A stretch of 64,000 nucleotides of DNA from Coix lacryma-jobi var. lacryma-jobi (Eukaryota; Streptophyta; Magnoliopsida; Poales; Poaceae), in the NCBI GenBank assembly GCA_009763385.1, contig CM019828.1, forward strand, positions 27,852,540-27,916,539, written 5' to 3'. Of the stretch, positions 42,786-52,034 are shown one piece after another; position 1 is the stretch's first letter, and each line of letters opens with the position of its first letter. The notes below the pieces were generated by a model. It saw only the letters and a list, made by a program, of their open reading frames with translations. It made no database searches and was not told the DNA's origin. Made by a program: the position numbers and the translations under genes.

Positions 42786-44760
42786 GGCCTGTGTTATTTC
42801 CCGTACCCCAACATCAGGGAAAGATTGCTGAAGACGGTGGAGTCGGTACAAGCAGAGGTGGGATGGTCCTTCACAAGGGGCAGCAACATCCCACGACTCA
42901 TGGCCAACTCGCATTCGGCACGACGGGAAACGTCCCAGAATCTGCCTTCAGAGTGTCCCCCGCAACAAATAGGTTGCAAAAGAACATGTTTGGGAATGGA
43001 TATCAGGAGTTCGTTGATTACAGTGCGATTGATGCTTTCCCGAATCCGGGCTATAAAAATTCAGCAGGGGCATTTCTTGGAGGTCAAACACATGCGGCTC
43101 CGGATTCAAATATCGACCTCATCATGCATAGGATGGCTGACATTATGCAGAATCAATTCGGCTTGAAGCCAAAGAATCAGTCCTATGCATACAAGTCCCC
43201 TTATCCAGAGTGGTATAACCGAGTGGCACTTCCTCCAAGGGTGAAACCTCTCACCGATCTCACCAAGTTTTCAGGCCAAGATGACACTAGCACTATAGAA
43301 CACATCAGCCGTTACTTGATGCAACTTGGAGAAGCGTCTACAGATGAAGCATGGAGAATCCGGTATTTCCCACTATCATTAACAGGACCGGCTTTCTCAT
43401 GGTTCACGTCTCTGCTGGCAAATTCTATTAGTACATGGGCAGAGCTGGAACAAAAATTCCATGCGTATTTCTTTACAGGCACTAATGAGAAGAAGTTGGT
43501 CGACCTCATGAGTTTGAAAATGAGAACTAATGAGACGCCGCAAGAATATTTGCGCAGATTCAGGGAAACTAAAAATCTCTGCTATTCCCTGAATTTACCA
43601 GATGATCAATTACCAGGGATAGCTATAGCTGGCATGTTGCCGAATATCAGGGAAAAGCTGTTCGGCATGGAGTTTGATGACCTTGGGCAATTGTCACAAT
43701 GATTGGCAATGATGAATAGTCAGGCTCAAGGGTTTAGGAGAAACAACCAATTCTAGAAAGGCGATGTGGCTAGCGAAATGTATCAGGCTTTCTTAAAGGA
43801 AGCTATGGAGTATGATGATGAAGATGAGATAGTTGCAGCTGAGTTAGTCTGGGCAAAAGAGCCGACTCAAGTCAATCAACGATGACTGAGGCAACAAAAG
43901 GGGACCTACGACTTTGATGTTTCCAAATCAGATGAGCTATTTGAATTGCTGGTGAAAGAGGGACGCATCAAGCTGCCGGAAGGTCATCCTATGCTACACC
44001 CTGAGGGAGTTAAAGACAAGAAGTATTGTGGTTTCCATAATACCAGATCTCATTCTATAAATGAGGAGTCTTCAGAGTGCGGATCCAGAGGGCTATCCAG
44101 GAAGGGCATTTGAAGTTCGAAGGAAAAATGAAAAATGATGGTAACCCTTTTGCGCAAAATACCGTATCTTTCTCCGTTAACATGATTAATGCAGATGACT
44201 CCAGAGGCAAAAGCAAGATGAAGGTATTAACCTCTGATAGAGTGAGAAAGACCGAAGCTGTTGACCCCGATCGGCAGATCACAAACGAAGAATTTCGGCA
44301 ACAGGTTCATTTCTAGAGTAGCCGAACTGAAAGGGGAGAAGCTTCCAGGCCCAGGGTCACGACAGGTATTTTGTTGAACAAATGGCGTCGGGAGCAGGAA
44401 CGACACCAGAAGCAAAAGTTCTATGAAGAACAAAAGTTCGTAGAGGAGCGACGGAGGTACGAAGAGAGAATGTACCGAGATGAACGAGAATATACGAGAG
44501 AGCAAGAGCAATCTCATTGGGGGTGCTCATTTTTCAAATATTGTTGGAACGAAGGCTTGAAGCTGCCTGCTAAGAACAATTTCCCTGAGTGCAGTGATCA
44601 ATATTCTGAATACAGGCAGTCTCGAGTCAACCGCCGTTCGGTCCATGAAAGGCTTGGGAGGCAACTCCCTAGGGACGATCGGCGCTTAAAAATGGGAAAT
44701 TCCGAAAATCGGCAAGGAAGAAGATTTGCCGATCAAAGTTGGGCTCGCACTGAGGAATAA
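42786..44760 (+). pseudogene. Element B gag, main part (broken)
   Basis: The frame at 42791-43702 contains the capsid-like core: TIEHISRYLMQLGEA, LTGPAFSWFTSL, LVDLMSLKMRTNE and YLRRFRETKNLCY, matching element C gag domain for domain. Stops and frame changes follow to about 44370. The last segment (44371-44760) is a charged helix (KWRREQERHQKQKF) ending in the Cys/His cluster HWGCSFFKYCWNEG and a later PEC. The upstream piece is at 27572-27936, beyond solo LTR F. Confidence 0.75.
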
Positions 44761-45104
44761 GAATACTGTGAATATGTTTGGCAGAAAGGACAGTGGTGTC
44801 CACCAGGGTTGAGGAAGAGCCAGAAAAGAAGAGTGCAACGCCTAAGAGATAGAGAATTGGCGCAAGCAGGCACTAAGACGAAACAAATTTGGCGTCCAAA
44901 GGAGAAACCCAATGAGCATGATCATTCGGCTAACGCATGCATGGCTTTCTTCCTCCCATCGAAATTCATGGCTCCCGGAGATCAAGATGTCCAAGAAGAG
45001 GTGTATTCGGATTTCGATGAAGACGAATACCAATATCTGATGGCTCAGCTCGTTCTGACTCAACGGGCAGTTTTTGATAAACCAGCCAAACATCGACACT
45101 TGAA

Positions 45105-45634
45105 GCCACTTTATGTGAAGGGGTACATTAATGGCAAGCCGTTAACCAAAATGTTTATCGACGGGGGGGGGGGCTGCCATAAATATCATGCCATATACTA
45201 CTTTCAGGAAACTTGGGATGGCAAGTGAGGAATTATTGAAAACTAACATGGTGTTGAGGGACTTTGCCGGCAATCCCTCTGATACTCGAGGAGCGGTTCA
45301 TGTTGAGTTGACAATCGGGTCAAAAATTTTGATTACTACCTTCTTCGTCATCGATGGCAAGGGGGCATATAGTTTGCTCTTAGGAAGGGATTGGATACAT
45401 GCAAACTGCTGTATTCCGTCAACTATGCATCAAATCCTCATCCAGTGGATTGGGGATGACGTCAAAGTTATCCATGCCGATGATTCGGTGAGTGTTGCTA
45501 CTGCAGAACCCATTTACTGGGAGTATGATGGTGTCGAGTGCTTCTCTGGAAGAGTTTGGAAAGAAGGTCCTGTAAATGTTTTCGACAAGGACCAACAGCC
45601 GATCCAAGCAGTCGGCTCTCAGAGTAATTTTTGA
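45105..45634 (+). pseudogene. Element B protease, frameshifted at a G run
   Basis: The domain opens YVKGYINGKPLTKMFIDG. It then meets an 11-base G run (45163-45173) that changes the frame. The second half continues from 45188 as MPYTTFRKLGMASEELL, with LTIGSKILITTFFVID and LLLGRDWIHANCCIPSTMHQ. The active-site Asp is in the first frame. It matches element C protease closely, including the QQPIQAVG end. The frame stops at 45634, where the next pol piece begins. Confidence 0.75.
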
Positions 45635-45637
45635 AAG

Positions 45638-46360
45638 ATGAATCCAAACAAATGTGCTTTTGGAATTTCGGCAGGAGAGTTTTCGGGGTTTCTGATCCAT
45701 AAAGGGGGGATTGAAGTCAGAAAGAAAAGCATGGAAGCAATAGACAAAGTTGTCCCTCCAGCCAACCTCACGGAGTTACAGTCGTTGCTTGGCAAGATTG
45801 ATTTTGTAAGAAGGTTTATATCTAACTTATCGGAAAGAATCTTGCCTTTTTCTCCGTTGTTGAAGTTTAAGAAAGGTCAAAAATTCATCTGGGGTGACGA
45901 ACAACAGAAAGCTTTTGATGAGATTAAAGAATACGGTGTTGGTACCTCCACAGCTTGGTAAATCTTTCAAGTTGTACATGGTGGCCGATAGCCTAACAAT
46001 AGGATCGGCCCTTATACAAGAATTTGAGGGAAAAGAGAGAGTAATAGCTTACCTTAGCCGAAAGCTGTTAGACCCAGAGATGAGGTATTCGGCTACAGAG
46101 AAACTTTATTTATGTGTGTATTATTCATGTACCAAGCTTCGGCACTACTTATTAAATGCCGAATGCGTGATAGTTTCTGAATTCGATGTGATAAAGCGTT
46201 TGGTAAATGGTCTCCAAATTGGGAAAGTCCTCTCTGAGTAGTGAGGAGCATACCTGGCAATGCGTATATCTTGAAGACTTTATTGGGAGAAGAATTTTCC
46301 AGAGCTATTAACGGGAGATTTCTTAGGAAGTTTTATCCCAGTGCGGGAGTTAGTACATGA
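45638..46360 (+). pseudogene. Element B pol scar: RT end, RNase H part, integrase tail
   Basis: Directly after the protease stop the sequence reads MNPNKCAFGISAGEFSGFLI, which normally lies after the RT catalytic core. It continues LQSLLGKIDFVRRFI, then a shifted RNase H (YMVADSLTIGSALIQEFEG, VIAYLSRKLLD, MRYSATEKL). Near 46199 it jumps to the integrase tail shared with A, ending at a TGA at 46358-46360. Most of RT, the end of RNase H, and the integrase zinc finger and DDE core are deleted. The piece cannot code for a working polymerase. Confidence 0.8.
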
Positions 46361-47537
46361 GCAGATTCAAGAATATTCGTACGAAAAAAATATAGTCGAT
46401 GTAAAACATTGCCTTTAGCAGAAAAATGCTCAAAAAGTTTGGAGAATAGCCGACATGACATGTGTCGCCTTTAGAGCAAAATATCAATCTAACCGAATGA
46501 GGATAAAATCATGCAGGAATTCTGTTTTCGGCAATGCAAAGAGAGAAAAACAGGAAACACAAACAGATATTTCACAGATGCAAGTGTTTCACAAAATAGA
46601 GCAGTCTTATTGCAGAGACTCCTAAGTCCAGACTATTCATCGGACAATTTGTTCAAGACAGATTGGGTGTCAGTGGCTTGAGCGAGTACAGTTGCGTGAT
46701 CCTCGTAGCTTTCCAGAAGTTCTTCGATGTCCTCGACGTCCTCTGGAAGCTCACCGCCGAGAAAGCCGGTTGGCATGGTAGAGAAGTCCTCACGCGCTTG
46801 GGTGGACATTGCCGCCAACCCTAAGGCAACGCCGTGGTGTACGCCGTGAATAACGGCTTGATCGACACGGATGTCTGCATCATCAAGGCGTGCCTCCACG
46901 GTTTCCCCCTGAGCGTTCACTGAGAACATATATGATGAATGATTGATTTTGATGAGGAAGGTTTGAGGCTTTTACCCGGTTGAGTCTATATCTAGCTATG
47001 CGCTTAATGTTTTTGACTAACCGGTGGTGTTGAGTTGTGGTGTTTCTGTGTTGGTGTGCGTGTGCAACATGTGTCTCTTGGCTGTGTGGATGTGCAGGTG
47101 TTGAGCTCGGATACAGTGGTCAATGGCGAGGTGAAGGTCAAGTAGAGACGTGTCGTGCTGACGGACCGGGAGTGGTGAAGGATGGGCATGCCGTGCGTTG
47201 GACGTGCCATGCCGATGTACCCAGAGCGGTGAAGGGCGGACGTGAGGCTTGGACTGACGGACTAGAGGGCCAGAGGACCAGCTGTGGTAGCTGGCACGTG
47301 GCATCGGCGAGCGAGAGCACATGGGGATGTGCGGTGCATCGGCCGAGTCGGGAGGAAGACGATGGCGTCGTGGCACTTGGCGGAGGTCGGACACGGGCTT
47401 GTGTACGGCGCAAGTACCATCAGCCAAGTCAAGAAGGATGGCAAAGGCGTTGTGCCCGGCGTGGAGGCTGGACATGCATCGGCATCAGTGCCGGTGGTCG
47501 GGGTATGCGAACCACATCCCGTCTACGGTGCGGGTTC

Positions 47538-47776
47538 GGTAGCTGAGCCTCAAAAAGCTACCATCGACGGTTTTCAAGTTTGGGCCTCAAAACTCGGGTG
47601 GCCGGTTTCCGAGTTTGGGCCTCAAAACTCGGGATGGACGGTTTCCAGGTTTGGGCCTCAAAACCTGGGCTTGCGGGTTTCCGAGTTTGGGCCTCAAAAC
47701 TCGGGGTGGACGGTTTCCAGGTTTGGGCCTCAAAACCTGGGCTGGCAGGTTTCCCGGTTTGGGCCTCAAAACTGGG
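47538..47776. repeat. Hairpin array, 36-bp period, covarying stems
   Basis: Seven hairpins lie at 47538-47562, 47574-47597, 47609-47632, 47645-47668, 47681-47704, 47717-47740 and 47753-47776. Six share the loop GGGCCTCA. Stem pairs are GGTAGCT/AGCTACC, CCGAGTTT/AAACTCGG (twice perfect, once with a mismatch), CCAGGTTT/AAACCTGG (twice) and CCCGGTTT/AAACTGGG (one G-T pair). Both arms change together. Confidence 0.85.
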
Positions 47777-48028
47777 GGAAGGTCCAAAAGGACGGTCGAC
47801 GCGTGGCGGCACCGAGAGGCTTGCGTTGCGGCGAAGCTATCGGTGAGAAGGCGCGGCGGTCGACATGACGGCACGTGGCGGCATCAGGGAGGTCGCGTCG
47901 AGGCGAGGCTACCGGATGTGCGGGCGTGGCCATCGGATGAAAATTGCCAGGACTGGACGGTTTTACCCCTAGGGGGTATTTGGGTTGAGTGCTTAATGTA
48001 AGGGCGTTTTGGTCTTCGGACGTGCGCC

Positions 48029-48036
48029 TATATATA
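48029..48036 (+). promoter_or_regulatory. Element G TATA box
   Basis: TATATATA in GCGCCTATATATAGATG, about 1.1 kb into the LTR. Confidence 0.5.
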
Positions 48037-48632
48037 GATGAAGGGGGCTGCTAGGGCAGCTATCCCGAGGAATCCTTGAACGGTGTCTCTCTCATTTTGT
48101 TCCTGTGAGAGAAGGCTAGGGTTAGGGAGAGTTGGCTCTTGTTCTTGAGCTTTTTGCCATCCAAGCTTTGAGTTGCTAGGAGTGGCTTGTAGCCCGACAC
48201 CGATTGCTTAATCAATAATCCATCTTGCTGAATCCAAGGATCAAATTCGTGCTTTAATTTGTCTTGCGATTTTGTTCTTCGCGTTTGCACGTTTTCCCCT
48301 CTTTTGATCTTCACGAGATTTCTTGTTTCGAGGGAAGATTCACAAATCCGTTTGAACCATCTTCTAGAGCATCGTGAGAGACATCTTTTTACCAAAGGGT
48401 TTTCTCTAATTCCTCACAAGCTAGTAGAATGGGCGGATTTCATTTTGGATCACGTTCTTGCTCTTTTGCCCCGAAATCTTTTGATTCACCGATTTGGAGT
48501 TAGGTTCGAGCCATGATCTCTTAGGAGTAGCTTACTAACATCCTTGTGACCTCTCAGATCGAATCCTAGCCCTAGAGCTTTTGATTCGGAGGAGATCGGG
48601 TTGAATCCGCGGAAGAACTGTGCTGTTATCGG

Positions 48633-48952
48633 GGCATCGGACGCTCGTCACGGGAGCATCGGACGTTGCTGTTCATAGCATCGGACGCTCCGGTGACACG
48701 TGTTAGTTCTGGTGTTTTTGAGTGGGCATCGGACGCAGGGCATCGGATGCGTCTGTTGATCATCGGACGCACCGGACCCTGACCATCGGACGCTCCGTCG
48801 TCCATCGGACGCGTCCGAGGGTTGAGCATCGGACGCTGAGGGCGCACTGTAGCCAGCGTCCGATGGCTATGCAGTGAAGTTCCAGAAAGGTTCTTTTGGC
48901 ATCGGACGCGTCCGGTGCTTGTACATCGGACGCAGGTCAGCGTCCGATGCAG
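48633..48952. repeat. CATCGGACGC repeat field in G
   Basis: About a dozen copies of CATCGGACG(C/T) occur, mainly in one orientation, with a few reverse-complement partners near 48858 and 48940. The motif is shared with F. Confidence 0.8.
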
Positions 48953-50643
48953 TGAAAACTTCACTGTTTCTTCCGTCGTTTGTTCGTCCGACTTCGGATT
49001 TAGTTTCCGCTTTTTGCGTTGGATTCCCAACTCTGTGCTCTACAGAAATAGGGTTTCACGCTTTGCAAGAACACCTGAATCCCTCTCGCGTTGCTCGGGG
49101 GAGGTTGAGGTTACCCAAACTCCATCCTGTCACTAGTTGACTCGCGTGGATTTGGGTGAGGGAGCTTTTGTCGTGTCCCACTGTGTTTCTAGGGAACATC
49201 CACCCATTCTCTTTGGTCGTGGACATCACGTGTGTCGGCTTTGCTCTTGGGGTTGATTTTGTTGGGACAAAGGCCGGAATTTCAGAAGAAATTTTTATGC
49301 TCCCATTCACCCCCCTCTGGTTGCCTTGCTTTAGCATTTTCGGTCCTTCATTCACCTTGTCGGCCACCTTGGTTGCCGCAATCTTCAGGCAGTCGACCTC
49401 TGCAGACAATGCTGGACAGGAAAAAGGATGCATCAAACTAACAAGTTCGATTAGAAGAAAGGGGATCGGGCGAAGATTTCACTGACCTGTGATAGCATCG
49501 CAGAGTTGCTTCCGCTGGTCCTCCCATTCAAGTTGGTCGATGCCGTATTGTTTGGAAACTTCGCCCAGTTCCTCTCGGGCCTTATCCCTCTCCTCCTTGA
49601 AGCGGCAGGCGTCACGGTGGTTCCACCAATTGGAGTAGTAGGAGTCTGAGGAAGAGTCCGGGAAATCAGAGGGGCTAGAAGAACCGGATGATGATTTTCC
49701 TGTTTGCGGATGAGGATGGCTTTGGCTGGTAGAGATGAATCTTATCCTAGTGAGTAAGAAGGAAAAATCAAAAAATCCGGATGGAAGACGGACAATAGAG
49801 TAGAACTGCAAGGGGGCAAAGAGACTGATTCTCACCCATGGCGCCGGCGTTGCGATGCTCTACTTCCCTCTGCTTCCCCTTCGGCGGGACGCTTGCCGCG
49901 ATCATCACCATTCGCCATTGCTATGGAGGTTAGGGTTTTCCTCTGGATTGAATCGGGCAAGAAAGGTGAAGAGGCGGAGGTAAGAATGCTTAGCTGTAGT
50001 GGCAATCGAGGTTGACGAAAGGGGCGTATTTGTAAAGGAGTCGTGGCGAGTTCCACGGGGTAGTAGGGCAAGAATACCAGGCGACGAAATAGGGTTTTCC
50101 CCTCTCGGCTGGGCCGTTACTGGACTGGGCCAGGTTCAGTTAAGTCAAATGTCGTTCGGCTATGTCCTTGGTTCTTTGAGTCAAGGTTCGTTCGGCTGTC
50201 AGAAAATGAGAACAATCGGCTACATCTTAGTAGGGAAAGTTTAAAGGAAAAAGACCGATTGCTTTCTCAGACAAATAAAGACATGAAAGCACAAAGATAT
50301 TTTTGTGGAGGCAGAGTATATTACACTTGGTCTATTACAAGTTCAATGTCTACTCATTCAGAAGCTGATTAATTGCCTTTATAGCCTCGGTCCTGATTCG
50401 GCTAACGTTGTCCAGTACTTTCTGGTCTTCATCTTCAGAGCTCTGGATCTTGGATAGCTTGGCTTTGATTTGTCGATCTTCTTTGAGGGTCGAAGTCATC
50501 CTTAGTGAAGTTGCTTCTATGTTCTTCGGCAAATCAGCTATATGGGCCCTGTGAGACTGAATTTTGGCATTCAGTTCGGCTAGCTGAGCTTCTAACCTGC
50601 CTTTTTCTTCCTCCATGGCCATCAATTCGGGCTCCAGGGTTGC

Positions 50644-51957
50644 TGTTGATGGTGCTTAAAGCATCATTTCACCATCAACATTTCACCCAAAACCAAGATA
50701 AACAACATAAAAAGTAGAAGATTTGGTTGATAACTAACCTATTTCCACATGTGCATAGTTTCTTATCTTAATGCAGGAAATAATGGAATTTGGGCCAAAC
50801 AAGAGTACCAGGAGCAAGGCCAAGCCACTCTGGCCCATTTGGGCCTGAGCAAGGTGGCGGCCGCCACCTATTACTGGCGGCCGCCAGGTCACTCGTGCCA
50901 AAAGTGGCCCAAGCCACGTCATCGATCCGTGGGAATCACCTCAAGCTCAAATCTTGGCCATTGCACACTAAGGCGGTTTGATCCAAGGGCTAAGAAGAGT
51001 ATCACCTGGATAGTGGGCTTTGGACACGTGTCTAAACCCTAACCAGCCCCCAAACCGACTTGGGAGAGCAAATGAAGACCGTTGGATGAATGGCGGTTGC
51101 AATGGACGGCAGAGAGGTGGCGGGCGCCAGGGTTTGGTGGCGGGCGCCACCCCCTAAACCCTAACTGACCTCCCCCTCACTCTATAAGTACCCCCTAGCT
51201 TCCTAGCACTATAAATAGGCCCCTTGAGCTCTCATTCGGAGAGCCTCACACCATTCCTCACCATTTGGTTAGGTTAGCACACTTGCTATGCTAGAGAGAT
51301 TAGAGAGAGTGTGAGTGCCTCACTAGAAGAGGAGCTGGAGAGGAGAAGAGTAGAAGTCTGGAGAGTTCCGGAGTTGTCGGAGACCTCTGCTTCTCTCTGC
51401 TCTGCGCTTCAACTTTGGTAACTTAGTATCTATTCTATCTTCAAGTATTTACTTTCAGTACTTGTGTGTTTGTTTCATTGCTTGATATTAGTTTCAAGTG
51501 CTCTAGTTCTAGTACAGGGCTAGTAGTAGTAATATATAGATTAAGTGTGGTACTTAGGCTATATATTGCCAGTGAATACGGCTAGGCCCCCGGATAGCTG
51601 TGGTAGCAAGCAGCTGGTGACAGCCCTATGCGCCTTGAATTCCACCACGTAGTTGGTCTAGTTTAAAAGTAGGGCTCGTTGTGCTAGCATTCAACCTAAG
51701 TCAGTGGTAAAGGCTAGTACGCCCACAGTACACTAGTAAAGAACTTAAATCACTAGAAGTCTAATAGAACTAGGATCTACCCTAGTAGGTAGTGCTCGTT
51801 CCCTTCATCTATCCTAGATATCCTTACCCCTTTAGTTTTCTCAAAATCACTTCGCGTTCCTCGTGGATTCGATACCCCGGAATACTCTGAGGTGAAAAGC
51901 TACAACTGACAGCCGTGCGCTTGCGGTTTCTTCTGCGTGCCACCCGAGGTGTCAACA
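50644..51957 (+). repeat. Element D 5' LTR (1314 bp)
   Basis: TGTTGATGG...GTGTCAACA ends. It contains GGCGGCCGCCA and GGCGGGCGCCA inverted motifs and a TATA box. Confidence 0.93.
51210..51217 (+). promoter_or_regulatory. Element D LTR TATA box
   Basis: TATAAATA in GCACTATAAATAGGCCCC; the 3' LTR copy is at 59845-59852. Confidence 0.65.
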
Positions 51958-51965
51958 AGCTTTTC

Positions 51966-51983
51966 TGGTGCCATTGCCGGGGA
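51966..51983 (+). other. Element D primer-binding site (tRNA-Asp-like)
   Basis: TGGTGCCATTGCCGGGGA starts 8 nt after the LTR. It differs at two bases from TGGCGCCGTTGCCGGGGA, the tRNA-Asp-complementary site used by Athila-type elements. Confidence 0.75.
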
Positions 51984-52034
51984 ACGGTAGCTGATTTTTG
52001 AGACTAGAGTTAGGATCATCTTTACCCTCTCCGC

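Larger units (their letters stand above)
46921..49350 (+). mobile_element. Element G: solo LTR (2430 bp), Sirevirus-like
   Basis: It is bounded by TGAGAACATA and CGGTCCTTCA with a perfect TTCAC duplication (46916-46920 and 49351-49355). The end ATTCACCCCCCTCT...CGGTCCTTCA parallels the end of F, and the CATCGGACGC repeat is shared with F. It has a TATATATA box, a hairpin array and no coding domain. The frames inside it are by-products of the repeats. Confidence 0.8.
46633..49918 (-). pseudogene. Antisense gene 2 of element B: three exons, split by solo LTR G
   Basis: Exons are 49836-49918 (83 nt), 49487-49746 (260 nt) and exon 3 in two parts, 49356-49411 and 46633-46920. Leaving out G and one copy of its TTCAC duplication, exon 3 is 344 nt, exactly as in element A. 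The whole frame is 229 codons with no stop. Exon 1 starts MANGDDRGKRPA. Exon 2 has the Ser-rich part and KQYGIDQLEWEDQR. Exon 3 has VHHGVALGLAAM and LESYEDHA. Splice sites are GT at 49835 and 49486, and AG before 49746 and 49411. The gene was intact until G inserted. Its function is unknown. Confidence 0.7.

Noticed and set aside
47017..48001. Frames up to 194 codons in element G
   Set aside because: They run through the hairpin array and GC-rich DNA of a solo LTR, with no domain or conserved start.
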